Assembly: GCF_937425535.1 (NCBI RefSeq)
Contig: NZ_OW485601.1
Coordinates: 4,943,501 to 5,007,500, forward strand
Direction: 5' to 3'
Length of the DNA stretch: 64,000 nucleotides
Source: Rhodovastum atsumiense
GTDB taxonomy: Bacteria > Pseudomonadota > Alphaproteobacteria > Acetobacterales > Acetobacteraceae
Numbering within the stretch: the first letter of the stretch is position 1; each line of letters starts with the position of its first letter. The notes under the pieces were generated by a model. That model had not been told where the DNA came from. It saw nothing but the letters and a program-made list of their open reading frames with translations, and made no database searches. This document shows positions 18,514-26,863 of the stretch, in pieces. A program made the translations under genes and the position numbers.

Positions 18514-18939
18514 CTACTGCCGCGTCATCTGGCCACGGATTTCACCGGCCGGGTTCTGCGCGGTGTGGACATTGGCGTACCACCGTCCCGCCAGCAGGTC
18601 CGCCTGTTGCGGCTCGGTCAGGGTCGCGTTGCCGGTGAAGGGGCTGGTCGGATTGGCCCCCCAGGGCACCACAACTCCCGCATTCGCCTCGGGCCCGGCC
18701 GGGCCATGGAAATGCGCCGCGGTCGCCGGCCCGGACAGGCCGGACCACGTCGCCGTGTAGTCGAGCCGGTGGGTCGCGGTATCCAGGGTGGCCTGCACCG
18801 TTCCGGCACCGCTGCCGGCCTTGGGCGGCACCTCGGCCTGGCCATTCATGGTGGTGTTGAAGCGGATCGTCTCGGCCTGCGCGCCGGCACACAGCAGCGT
18901 CGCGGCGATGGCGGCGGCAAGCAGCTTCGGTTGCGGCAT
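18514..18939 (-). CDS. Exported CHRD domain protein
   Basis: 141 residues, ATG at 18939 after GAGAGGAC. Signal peptide about 1-22 (ends AQA-E). The rest is one CHRD domain (PF07452): NGQAEVPP near 30, LDYTATWSGLSG, AAHFHGPA, and WYANVHTAQNPAGEIRGQM at the end. CHRD domains occur in chordin and in bacterial secreted proteins; the bacterial function is unsettled, possibly metal or surface binding. Single gene, separated from the doxX operon by a shared terminator. Confidence 0.9.
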   Translation of the reverse strand: MPQPKLLAAAIAATLLCAGAQAETIRFNTTMNGQAEVPPKAGSGAGTVQATLDTATHRLDYTATWSGLSGPATAAHFHGPAGPEANAGVVVPWGANPTSPFTGNATLTEPQQADLLAGRWYANVHTAQNPAGEIRGQMTRQ

Positions 18940-19165
18940 GGCGTCCTCTCCCTGTGTTTCACGGTCCCGCCCTTCTGCGGGCAGGCATGGCCGGCCTGTT
19001 GCGCGGCCGCACGCACAACGCACGGAGGATCGGCCGCGTTGGCACCGCGCCCGCCCGGCAGCCGCGGCACGGGCATCTGCGTTGTCACGGATGGCGCAAC
19101 GGCCCCGCGGCGTGTCCACCTGGGGCCGGGGCCGCCGCGCCCGTCGTACCGAAAGGAGAGAATCC

Positions 19166-20104
19166 GTGAAGCCCGACCTCCTGCTGATCGAACCGATGAT
19201 GGCGTCCATCGAGGCCCGGCTTGACGAGGCCTTCCAGGTGCACCGGCTGTACCAGGCCCAGGACAAGGCGGGCTTCGTCGCCGCCATCGCCCCCGTCATC
19301 CGCGCCGTCGTCACCGGCGGCGGCAGCGGCATCAGCCGCGAAACCGTGGATCTGCTGCCGCAGCTCGGCATCATCGCCATCAACGGCATCGGCACCGACG
19401 CGGTCGATCTCGATCACGCCCGCAGCCGTGGCATCCGCGTCACCACCACGCCCGACGTGCTGACCGACGACGTCGCCGATATGGCGATCGGCCTGATGAT
19501 CACTTCCCTGCGCCAGATCGCTACCGGCGACCGCTTCGTGCGCGCGGGTAAGTGGTTGGGCGGCAAGCTGCCGCTCGCCCGCCGCGTCAGCGGCAAGCGG
19601 CTCGGCATCATCGGGCTCGGGCGGATCGGCCGCGCCGTCGCCCGCCGCGCCGAGGCGTTCGGCATGAGCATCGCCTATACTGACCTGCGCGCCTTCGACG
19701 ACGTGCCGTACCGCTTCGAGCCGACGCCGCAGGCGCTCGCCGCCGCCTCCGACGTGCTGCTGATCGCCGCCGCCGGCGGACCGCAGTCGCGCGGCCTGGT
19801 GAACGAGGCGGTGCTGAACGCGCTCGGCCCGGACGGCACGCTGGTCAATATCGCCCGCGGCAGCGTGGTGGACGAACCCGCGCTGGTCGCGGCCCTGGCC
19901 GAAGGCCGGCTCGGCGGCGCCGGCCTCGACGTGTTCGCCGATGAACCCCGCGTGCCGGAAGTGCTCTGGCGCATGGACAACGTGGTGCTGCAGCCGCACC
20001 GTGCCAGCGCCACCGTGGAGACACGGTTCGCCATGGGGGAACTGGTGCTTGCCAATCTCGCCGCCTACTTCGCGGGGCGGGAGCCGCCGACGGCCGTGGT
20101 GTGA
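19166..20104 (+). CDS. NAD(P)-dependent D-2-hydroxyacid dehydrogenase (glyoxylate/hydroxypyruvate reductase-like)
   Basis: 312 residues from a GTG at 19166, five bases after AAAGGAGAG. Rossmann motif LGIIGLGRIGRAVA near 150-163; catalytic residues in NIARGSVVDE (Arg), FADEPRVPE (Glu) and LQPHRASAT (His). These are the three canonical residues of the family, which reduces 2-ketoacids such as hydroxypyruvate or glyoxylate. Length and motifs are full. Monocistronic, followed by an intergenic palindrome array. Confidence 0.9.
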   Translation: MKPDLLLIEPMMASIEARLDEAFQVHRLYQAQDKAGFVAAIAPVIRAVVTGGGSGISRETVDLLPQLGIIAINGIGTDAVDLDHARSRGIRVTTTPDVLTDDVADMAIGLMITSLRQIATGDRFVRAGKWLGGKLPLARRVSGKRLGIIGLGRIGRAVARRAEAFGMSIAYTDLRAFDDVPYRFEPTPQALAAASDVLLIAAAGGPQSRGLVNEAVLNALGPDGTLVNIARGSVVDEPALVAALAEGRLGGAGLDVFADEPRVPEVLWRMDNVVLQPHRASATVETRFAMGELVLANLAAYFAGREPPTAVV

Positions 20105-20285
20105 TCCGGGGCGCTGCCCCGGCCCTGCCCCGGCCCTGCCAGGGCTCTGCCCTGGACCCGGCAGGGGCCACAAGGCCCCTGCACCCCATTCGTTTGGTTC
20201 CTGGGATCCAAGGGCCTCCGGCCCTTGGCGGAGGTCCAGGAGGCGGAGCCTCCTGGCGTGGAATGATCCGGGGCAGCGCCCCGGA
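20105..20285. repeat. Intergenic palindrome array (copy 1 of four)
   Basis: Four or more small palindromes stand in tandem: GGGGCGCTGCCCC-type, GCCAGGGCTCTGCCCTGG-type, CAGGGGCCACAAGGCCCCTG, and the unit at 20203-20256. The 54-base unit 20203-20256 is nearly repeated at 60887-60940, with differences concentrated in loops. Related blocks are at 26671-26863 and 57231-57345. No coding potential. Confidence 0.8.
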
Positions 20286-20299
20286 TCATTCCACGCCAG
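20253..20299. terminator. 22-bp perfect hairpin, probable bidirectional terminator
   Basis: Arms 20253-20274 and 20278-20299 are exact reverse complements with the loop AGC. The right arm contains the stop codon and the last four sense codons of the Mpo1-like gene. It sits between two convergent genes. Confidence 0.6.
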
Positions 20300-20600
20300 C
20301 GGCGTCCAGGTGCGGCCGCAACCGCCCGCCCAGGGCGAGCGCCAGCATGCGGACATCGCTGGCCAGCGACCAGACCGGGTGGCCGAAGGTTTCCGGCCGG
20401 TTGCCCTCGACCAGAGCGTGTGAACTCCAGGCGAAGCCGTACCCGATCAGGGGCGCTGCCACCAGCCAGGGCCAGTCCAGAGTGGCGGCGAAGGCCAGCA
20501 GGCAGAGCAGGGCGAGGGCGGTGCCCAGGTAGTGCAGCCGGCGCGTGAGCGGCCGGCTGTGTGCGCACAGGTAGCGGTGCCAGAATTGCGCATAGGTCAT
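20286..20600 (-). CDS. Mpo1-like (DUF962) membrane protein
   Basis: 104 residues. FWHRYLCAHSRPLTRRLHYLG at the start (H-x-x-P-x-x-R-x-x-H pattern), two hydrophobic segments (about 24-42 and 45-60), then SSHALVEGNRPETFGHP and SDVRMLAL. These are the conserved blocks of DUF962, the family of yeast Mpo1, a 2-hydroxy fatty acid dioxygenase. This short bacterial form keeps the His/Glu residues that would bind iron. The end of the gene lies inside a strong hairpin. Substrate not known. Confidence 0.82.
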   Translation of the reverse strand: MTYAQFWHRYLCAHSRPLTRRLHYLGTALALLCLLAFAATLDWPWLVAAPLIGYGFAWSSHALVEGNRPETFGHPVWSLASDVRMLALALGGRLRPHLDAAGVE

Positions 20601-20657
20601 GCCGGGACATCCATGCCGCCGGCCGGCAACGCCGCGGTCCTGCGGCGGTTTCCCGCC

Positions 20658-21557
20658 TCAGTGGCTGCGGGCGTCGAGATAGCCGAGCAGCGCGTCGCGG
20701 AATGGCACCAGCTTCTTGTAGTGTTGCATCTCCTCGGGCAGCGCCCGCACCGCATCGCCCAGGCGGGCCGCGATCTCCGGCCGGGAGCAGATCCGTGCCA
20801 GCGGGTGCACGCGCACGCGGATGGTGAACAGCACCCCGCCGCTGCGTGGCAGCGCCGAGAGCGTCTGCCGTTCCGTGCGCAGCCACAGCGCCGCCCCGGC
20901 ATTGGCCGCCGTGATCCAGGGGGCGCTGTTCTCCTGCGCCTTGCCGCCGGGCTGGAACAGGGCGGGATCGTCCACCACCGACCAGTTCAGCCGCTCCACC
21001 AGGTGGCCGGAGCGCAACTGAGCCAACAGGCGGTCAACCGGCTGTCCCAGCCGCTCGGCATAGAGCGGCACCGGCGCGTGCACCTCGCGCAGGGGGCGCC
21101 CGATCTTGTCGGCGAGGCGCCAGCCGGTCGGGAAGCACAGCACGGCGGCTGCCAGGACCGGTCCTTCCGGGCCGGGCTGCAGCACGCACAGATCCTCCTG
21201 CACCAGCCGTCCCGCCACCTCCAGCGGGTCGTGCGGCAGCCGGTTGAGGTCCCATGCCTCGCCGGTTAGTTGGTTGCGCAGCACGCTGCCGCTCTGTTCG
21301 AACCAGTCGGGAAAGCGTGCCGGCAACAGCCCGGCCAGCCGCTCCAGCACCTCTGCCCGGGCTGCCTCGGAGCCGGGGCAGGCGGCGAACACCTCGGCGT
21401 GGCGGCGCGTCAGCAGCTCCCGGCGCTCCGCCATCTGCCCGGGATAGAGGGCGTCGATCTCGATCATCTCGGCGGGGGCGCGTGCCTGCAGGCCCATCTG
21501 CATGCGGTAGGGGCCGGTTTCGAAGGGCAACGGAATGGTCGGCTCGGGCAGGTCCAT
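20658..21557 (-). CDS. HODM-like (DUF3445) heme-dependent oxidative N-demethylase family protein
   Basis: 299 residues from the ATG at 21557. Family blocks visible: LYPGQMAERRELL, the central QEDLCVLQPGPEGPVL with FPTGWRLADKIGRPL, HAPVPLY, and LNWSVVDD; near the end ERQTLSALPRSGGVLFTIR. This is the DUF3445 / HODM alpha-subunit-like family (PF11927), where the founding enzyme is a heme-dependent demethylase of dimethylamine. Partner subunits are not adjacent, so the reaction here is unknown. Same direction as the Mpo1-like gene, 57 bases upstream of it. Confidence 0.85.
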   Translation of the reverse strand: MDLPEPTIPLPFETGPYRMQMGLQARAPAEMIEIDALYPGQMAERRELLTRRHAEVFAACPGSEAARAEVLERLAGLLPARFPDWFEQSGSVLRNQLTGEAWDLNRLPHDPLEVAGRLVQEDLCVLQPGPEGPVLAAAVLCFPTGWRLADKIGRPLREVHAPVPLYAERLGQPVDRLLAQLRSGHLVERLNWSVVDDPALFQPGGKAQENSAPWITAANAGAALWLRTERQTLSALPRSGGVLFTIRVRVHPLARICSRPEIAARLGDAVRALPEEMQHYKKLVPFRDALLGYLDARSH

Positions 21558-21660
21558 GGCGTGAAAGTACCATGCGGTGCCGGCGCGAAAGAACCCCTGC
21601 GATGTCGCGTGTGGGGCGATGGTCCCGTGACGGCCGGACATGCCGGAGGGCGAGGGGGGA

Positions 21661-22509
21661 TCAGGCCGGTGGGCTGACCAGTCGCTCGGTTGCCGTCCAG
21701 ACCCGGCCGGCGAGGGTCTGGTCCAGCGCCAGCCGGTTCGGCGCGACCGGCACGCCCTTCTTGAAGAACCGGCCGGTCACATCGGCAAGTTTCGGATCGA
21801 TGGCGACGCGCAACGTCGTTTCCGCCCCGCGTTCCTCGCTCAGCAGGAACGGCTTGGCCAGGCCCCACAGCAGCCCGAAGCCGCCGCCCAGGTCGCCGAT
21901 GCGCGTGGCCACCACGCCGGGATGCACCACGTTGACGGTGATGCCGCGTCCGCCCAGCCGCCGCGCCAGTTCGAAGCTGCAGATCATCAGCGCCAGTTTG
22001 GACTGCCCGTACACCGGCATGAGCCGCCAGGCACGCGTGGATTCCAGGTCGTCCGGCCGGATCGTCGCGTTGTCGGAAGCGGCCGAGCCGACATTGACGA
22101 TGCGCGCCCCCGGCGCCGCCGCCTCCAGCGCCGGCAGCAGGGCCTGGGTGAGCACGAAGGGAGCGAGGTGGTTGACCGCGAGGATGCGCTCGTGTCCCTC
22201 GGCGGTGACTTCGCGCGTCTTCGTCATTGCCCCGGCGTTGTTGACCAGGATGTCGAGCGCCGGCGCCAGCGCGCGCGCTTCGTCGGCGAGGCGCCGCACC
22301 TCCGACAGCAAGGACAGGTCGGCCTGCAGCAGGTCCAACCGGGCCGCCGGCACCTGGGCGGTGACGAAGCGCCGCAGGGCCTCGCCGCGGGCCGGATCAC
22401 GTCCATGCGCCAGTACCCGCGCCCCTGCCTGCGCCAGTCCCAGCACGGTCCAGCGCCCAATGCCGGACGTCGCCCCGGTCACCAGCACGGTCTTGCCTTG
22501 CAGCGTCAT
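21661..22509 (-). CDS. Short-chain dehydrogenase/reductase
   Basis: 282 residues; ATG at 22509 after GGAGGAAG. Classical SDR: cofactor motif TGATSGIG at about 11-18, NNAG near 89, and catalytic YGQSK (Tyr-x3-Lys) near 165. The longer C-terminus (LLWGLAKPFLLSEERGAETTL) is of the retinol-dehydrogenase/WWOX-like SDR group, which acts on hydrophobic alcohols or ketones. NADP preference likely from GRDP after the second strand (weak). Physiological substrate unknown. Confidence 0.9.
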   Translation of the reverse strand: MTLQGKTVLVTGATSGIGRWTVLGLAQAGARVLAHGRDPARGEALRRFVTAQVPAARLDLLQADLSLLSEVRRLADEARALAPALDILVNNAGAMTKTREVTAEGHERILAVNHLAPFVLTQALLPALEAAAPGARIVNVGSAASDNATIRPDDLESTRAWRLMPVYGQSKLALMICSFELARRLGGRGITVNVVHPGVVATRIGDLGGGFGLLWGLAKPFLLSEERGAETTLRVAIDPKLADVTGRFFKKGVPVAPNRLALDQTLAGRVWTATERLVSPPA

Positions 22510-22896
22510 TGGCTTCCTCCATCCTGTTGGCACGGCACAGGTGCCTTCCGCCTGCCACGCGGTGGCGTGGTCGGCATCGCACAGGCAGATGGATGCGTGC
22601 GCGCCGTCATCAAGGCGTTGTCGTATCGGCCCGTTCCTGTTCCGAGCTGGTGGTGGGATGTCCTGTCCCGGCAAGGCGAACGGGCCTGCCTGCCGCCGGA
22701 GATGGCCGCCGTTATTTGCCCGTGATGGCGCCGTTCGCAAGGGGCGGTGGCGGCCAATACGGCGTGATGGAAGCCGGACGGCGGGAACGAACCCGGCACG
22801 CGAGAGCTTAGGGCAATAAGGTTGTCGATGGCGCCGGTGCCGAGGGCATGGCCGCGCGGCATCTCCGACCGATCTCAATCCGAGGCGGAGAAGCCT
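22510..22896. other. Intergenic region without a recognisable gene
   Basis: 387 bases between divergent genes. GC content is slightly lower than the surroundings. No stable palindrome, no tRNA-like fold and no convincing small reading frame seen. It should hold the promoters of the SDR gene and the small membrane protein gene. Confidence 0.5.
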
Positions 22897-23214
22897 ATGA
22901 ATGGATTTCTTACGTCGGCGCAGCACTTTCTCCATACCCTCAACCTCGATGCCGGTACCAGCGCGATCCTGATCCTGACAATCCGATTGGTCGGCACCGC
23001 CTTCGCGGCTTATCTTCTGTATGTCCTCTACGAGGTTGTCCTGATCGGCCGAAATCGACATCCCCGCATCATCGGCGCGGTCTTCGGCCTCGCCGATTTC
23101 CTGCTTGGGCTGACCCTGCGCACCGTGATCGGCAACCGCGCGGCGGATGTGCGGCGCCAGGCACACACCGCCAAAGCCGCGCCGGTTCAGGCCGCGCCGG
23201 TGACCCGGGACTAG
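22897..23214 (+). CDS. Small membrane protein of unknown function
   Basis: 105 residues from the ATG at 22897 (GAGGCGGAG upstream). One strong membrane helix around 22-48 (AILILTIRLVGTAFAAYLLYVLYEVVL), then a second weaker hydrophobic stretch (IIGAVFGLADFLLGLTLRTVI) and a charged tail. No motif recognised. Stands alone. Confidence 0.6.
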   Translation: MNGFLTSAQHFLHTLNLDAGTSAILILTIRLVGTAFAAYLLYVLYEVVLIGRNRHPRIIGAVFGLADFLLGLTLRTVIGNRAADVRRQAHTAKAAPVQAAPVTRD

Positions 23215-23653
23215 AGTTTCCCCCCGGCCGCTCCGGCTTCCGCACAGGACTTCGGCACGGGCTCCGCTGGGCATTGCTGTCCGCGGCGCCATAACGTGTG
23301 TGTGGGGGATGGTGTCCGGGATTGTGTCCGGACCGGGCCTGAACGGTCTGTGCTCCTTGCGCCGTTGCGTGACGGGCAGGCGCAAGCGCTGATGAGTGTC
23401 GGATACCGTGCCGATGCTGGAATGATCATCCGGATGCTGCCAGGGCAACCGGGCCGCCTGGGAATTCGTCCTCGCCACCTGTGGTCACCCGGTGTCCTTG
23501 CCTGACACTTCCGCCGACAGGCGAGGCTGACAGCGTGGGCCGTGGCCCGCTTCGATCAGAGCGCGTGTTGCTGCGGTGGTCCCATCGCTGATTTTTACCA
23601 GATATTAATACGTTTCCGACATATTTGCTTTCCTGCATTCGGACGGTGGCGAG
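23215..23653. other. Intergenic region upstream of motB
   Basis: 439 bases, no convincing gene. It must contain the motB promoter; an AT-rich stretch at about 23585-23635, including TTTTTACCAGATATTAATACG, is the best candidate. I could not fit a sigma-28 or sigma-54 flagellar promoter. Confidence 0.45.
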
Positions 23654-24742
23654 ATGATTGCCAGGGGCAAGCGATCAGGCGAGAAATCCGCCAGGATCGT
23701 GATTCGGCACGAGGAGAGTGGCGGCGAGGCGCATCACGGCGGGGCCTGGAAGGTTGCCTATGCCGACTTCGTCACGGCCATGATGGTCTTCTTCCTGCTG
23801 ATGTGGCTGCTGAACTCCACGTCCGAGGAACAGAAGCGTGGACTTGCCGATTATTTCTCGGCCAGTTCCACGATTGGCAGCATGAAGTCCGGCAAGGACA
23901 TGCCGCTCGGTGGCAAGACCCCGTACGACGAGGGGGAACTGGTCTCCGACCGCGGCACCATGAGCATCATGCCGGCCGATGCCATCGCGCCACCCGAGCC
24001 CGAGGAGGAAGAGGACGCCGAGTCCTCGCAGCAATCCCGCACTCTGCGGCGCACGGCCGACGCCGGCAGCGGCCCTGGCAAGGTCGCGGGGCCGGGTGCG
24101 AGCGATGCGGCACCGGCCAGGTTCGATGCGTCCGGGCGTGCCCTGGCGCGGGAGCCGGTTCCGCTGCAGGCGATGTTGCTGCCGGCCGAAGCGGGGCGTG
24201 CCGAACAGGACCCCCGCGAGCAGACAGCACGCGAACAAGCGATGCGCGAACAGGCGATGCGCGAGCGTGACACCTTCGCTCGGGCGGCCGAGCAGATCCG
24301 TGCCGCCGTTCGCTCCGATCCGGCGCTGAACGAGCTGGCGCGCCAGATCGCCATTGATGAAACCCCGGAAGGGCTGCGCATTCAGATCCTCGACGAGGAT
24401 CGCCTGCCGATGTTCGCTACCGGCTCGGCGGTGCTGAACGAACGCGCCCGGCGGCTGCTCGAGAAGGTCGTGCCGGTGCTGGCGCGGTTGCCGGAACCGA
24501 TTTCGCTGGCGGGCCACACCGATGCCACGCCCTATCGTGGCGGCGATCGCAGCAACTGGGAGCTCTCGGCGGACCGCGCCAATGCGACGCGCCGGCTGCT
24601 GGTGGAAGCCGGGCTGCAGGACACGCGGTTCCGCAGCGTCACCGGCAATGCCGATCGTGATCCGCTGCTGCCGGCCAATCCCCACGCCGCCGCCAATCGT
24701 CGCATCGCCATCGTGGTGCTGCGCGGTACGCCGAAATACTGA
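23654..24742 (+). CDS. motB: Flagellar stator protein MotB
   Basis: 362 residues. The single membrane helix near 38-58 starts AYADFVTAMMVFFLLMWLL, holding the proton-carrying Asp. A plug-like region follows (KRGLADYFSASS). Between about 110 and 215 lies a long charged linker with reiterated REQ-A/MREQ motifs, unusual for length. The OmpA-type peptidoglycan domain (about 245-355) has FATGSAVLN, GHTDATPY and ANRRIAIVV. It forms the stator with MotA next door. Gene order motB-motA is the reverse of the usual motA-motB. Confidence 0.93.
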   Translation: MIARGKRSGEKSARIVIRHEESGGEAHHGGAWKVAYADFVTAMMVFFLLMWLLNSTSEEQKRGLADYFSASSTIGSMKSGKDMPLGGKTPYDEGELVSDRGTMSIMPADAIAPPEPEEEEDAESSQQSRTLRRTADAGSGPGKVAGPGASDAAPARFDASGRALAREPVPLQAMLLPAEAGRAEQDPREQTAREQAMREQAMRERDTFARAAEQIRAAVRSDPALNELARQIAIDETPEGLRIQILDEDRLPMFATGSAVLNERARRLLEKVVPVLARLPEPISLAGHTDATPYRGGDRSNWELSADRANATRRLLVEAGLQDTRFRSVTGNADRDPLLPANPHAAANRRIAIVVLRGTPKY

Positions 24743-24763
24743 CTTCAGTTTACAGGCAAACTC

Positions 24764-25630
24764 ATGCTGACGATCGGTGGTCTCGTTTTCCTGCTCATGA
24801 GCGTGTTCGGCGGCTATCTGGCCGCCGGCGGTACCCTGGGGCCATTGCTCGAGGCGCTTCCGTTCGAGATGCTGACCATCGGTGGCGCGGCCATCGCAAC
24901 CTTCCTGATGGCCAACAGCCTCCACCATGTGCGGCACACCCTGTCCGGCCTCGGCCGGGTGGTGAAAGGGGCGGCCTACCGGAAATCCGATTACATCGAT
25001 CTGCTGAGCCTGCTGTTCTTCTTCACCCGGCTGGCCAACACCAAGGGTGCGATCGCGCTGGAGCCGCATATCGAAAAGCCCGCGGAGAGTGCCGCGTTCC
25101 GGCACTTCCCCCGCATCCTGGCGAACTCCCAGGTCTGCTCGATCATCTGCGATTATCTGCGCATGATCGGTATGAATGTCGACGACCCGCACCAGATCGA
25201 GGACGTGATGGCGCGCGAGCTGAAGAAGCAGCTGCAGGAGGAACTGCATCCGGCGCATGCCATCCAGATCGTAGCCGATGCGCTGCCGGCGCTTGGGATC
25301 GTCGCCGCGGTGCTGGGCGTGATCAAGACGATGTCGCACATCAACGAGCCGCCGGCGGTGCTGGGCGCGATGATCGGCGGTGCGCTGGTGGGCACGTTCC
25401 TGGGCGTGCTGTTGTCCTATGGCCTGGCCGGCCCCTGCGCCAGCCGGCTGAAGGGCGTGGTGGAGGAAGAAAGCAAGTTCTTCGAGGTGATCCGGGCCGT
25501 CCTGGTCGCGCATCTGCATGGCAACGTGCCGCAGGTCAGTGTCGAGACCGGACGGAAGATGGCCCCGAACGAGCATATGCCGAGCTTCCAGGAACTGGAG
25601 ACGGCGATCCGCAACCTGAAGATCGGGTAA
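24764..25630 (+). CDS. motA: Flagellar stator protein MotA
   Basis: 288 residues, ATG at 24764, 21 bases after motB. Four hydrophobic segments: 1-22, 34-52, about 172-192 and 203-225. The third contains PALGIVAAVLGVIKTM with the conserved Pro, and GAMIGGALVGTFLGVLLSYG is the fourth. The cytoplasmic loop carries charged residues that touch FliG. It makes the proton channel with MotB. No flagellar structural genes in the window. Confidence 0.93.
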   Translation: MLTIGGLVFLLMSVFGGYLAAGGTLGPLLEALPFEMLTIGGAAIATFLMANSLHHVRHTLSGLGRVVKGAAYRKSDYIDLLSLLFFFTRLANTKGAIALEPHIEKPAESAAFRHFPRILANSQVCSIICDYLRMIGMNVDDPHQIEDVMARELKKQLQEELHPAHAIQIVADALPALGIVAAVLGVIKTMSHINEPPAVLGAMIGGALVGTFLGVLLSYGLAGPCASRLKGVVEEESKFFEVIRAVLVAHLHGNVPQVSVETGRKMAPNEHMPSFQELETAIRNLKIG

Positions 25631-25758
25631 GGTAAGAAACCCCATGGCATAGGGTCGTTCAGAAAACGGTCAGCTCACGCACATGAGTGCGGAGATGCCG
25701 GTTGCATGGGGCGCGCGCGTGTTAGACCGCCCCATCGAAGCTGCCGGAGAACGAACGC

Positions 25759-26670
25759 ATGACCCGCCGCGTCAGTCTGCTTGGGATCCTCGCCGTGCTG
25801 GCAAGCCTGCCGTCGCTGGCCCTGGCGCAGAAGCCGGAAGCGGCGCTGCCCAGCGTCAAATTGTGCACGGGGCCGCAGGACGGAAACTATGATTTCTCCG
25901 GCATCCAGATCGCGCAGCAGGCAAAGGGCGTGCTGAACGTCACGCTGGTGCAGACCCAGGGATCGCTGGACAATCTCGCCCGGCTCGACAAAGGGGAATG
26001 CGACGCCGCCATCGTGCAGAGCGATGCCTATGGGGTCTATCTCAAGCAGAATTCCCGCTCGGCGCTGAACATCGAGAAAAGCCGGGTTCTCTATCAGGAA
26101 TACCTGCATTTCATCTGCAATTCCCAGGCGGGCCTGTCCAAGATCACGCAACTGACCCGGCAGCACACCATCCTCATCGGCCCGCTCGGCGGCGGCACTT
26201 CCACCACATGGGAGAGCTTCCGGCTCGCCGACCCGAAGCGCTATGACCCGATCCCGACGCTGCCAGTGGGCGGGCTGCGCGCCGTCAACATGGTGCAGGA
26301 AGGTTCCCAGGCGGCCTGCCTGTTGTTCGTCACCGGCCTCAAGAGCCCGCAGATCAATGAAGCGAACCAGGTGGCGCTGAACAGCAAGGGGAAGCTGGTG
26401 CTGATCGCCGCCGATGACAGCGACCTGCCGAAGCTCAAGGACCCCAAGGGGCGGCAGATCTACAGCAAGGCCACCATCCCGGGCGGCACCTATCCCGGCG
26501 GGCTGCAGCCGTCGTCGATGTTCGGCAGCAGCGTCGATACCATCGCCGTCGACGCGGTGTTCGTGGCCAGCACCGCTTTCATCGACGCGAACGGGCAGGC
26601 GTACAATGCGCTGCTGCGGGCGGTGAACAACGCGGTGCCGGCGATCAAGAACAAGGTCGAGGCGAAGTAA
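25759..26670 (+). CDS. TAXI-family TRAP transporter solute-binding protein
   Basis: 303 residues with a signal peptide (about 1-23, ends LALA-Q). VKLCTGPQDGNYDFSG at the start of the mature protein and GPLGGGTSTTWESFRL in the middle are typical TAXI-family (TRAP-associated extracytoplasmic immunogenic) segments; two Cys residues could pair. No DctQM-like fused membrane subunit is adjacent, so it is an orphan receptor here. Ligand unknown. A palindrome array follows its stop. Confidence 0.85.
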   Translation: MTRRVSLLGILAVLASLPSLALAQKPEAALPSVKLCTGPQDGNYDFSGIQIAQQAKGVLNVTLVQTQGSLDNLARLDKGECDAAIVQSDAYGVYLKQNSRSALNIEKSRVLYQEYLHFICNSQAGLSKITQLTRQHTILIGPLGGGTSTTWESFRLADPKRYDPIPTLPVGGLRAVNMVQEGSQAACLLFVTGLKSPQINEANQVALNSKGKLVLIAADDSDLPKLKDPKGRQIYSKATIPGGTYPGGLQPSSMFGSSVDTIAVDAVFVASTAFIDANGQAYNALLRAVNNAVPAIKNKVEAK

Positions 26671-26863
26671 GGCGAGGTCATAGGGAAGACAAGGGCTTCG
26701 CCCTTGACCCACCAAGGGCCGGCCCCTTGGTCCGCTTCGCGGCCCAAGCCCATTCGCGCTGCGCGGCACAAGAGTCATGGGTTCCAAGGGCGAAGCCCTT
26801 GGTCGGTCCAGGGCGAAGCCCTCGTCGGGTGCGGGGTGAAACCCCGCCAGCGCGGCCCCAGGC
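26671..26863. repeat. Intergenic palindrome array (copy 2 of four)
   Basis: Between convergent genes. Units include AAGGGCTTCGCCCTT, CCAAGGGCCGGCCCCTTGG, CCAAGGGCGAAGCCCTTGG and GGGGTGAAACCCC. The 22-base string CCCATTCGCGCTGCGCGGCACA at 26749-26770, cited here in two halves in other copies, recurs exactly at 57284-57305. Probably transcript ends plus a mobile or selected repeat. Confidence 0.75.
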
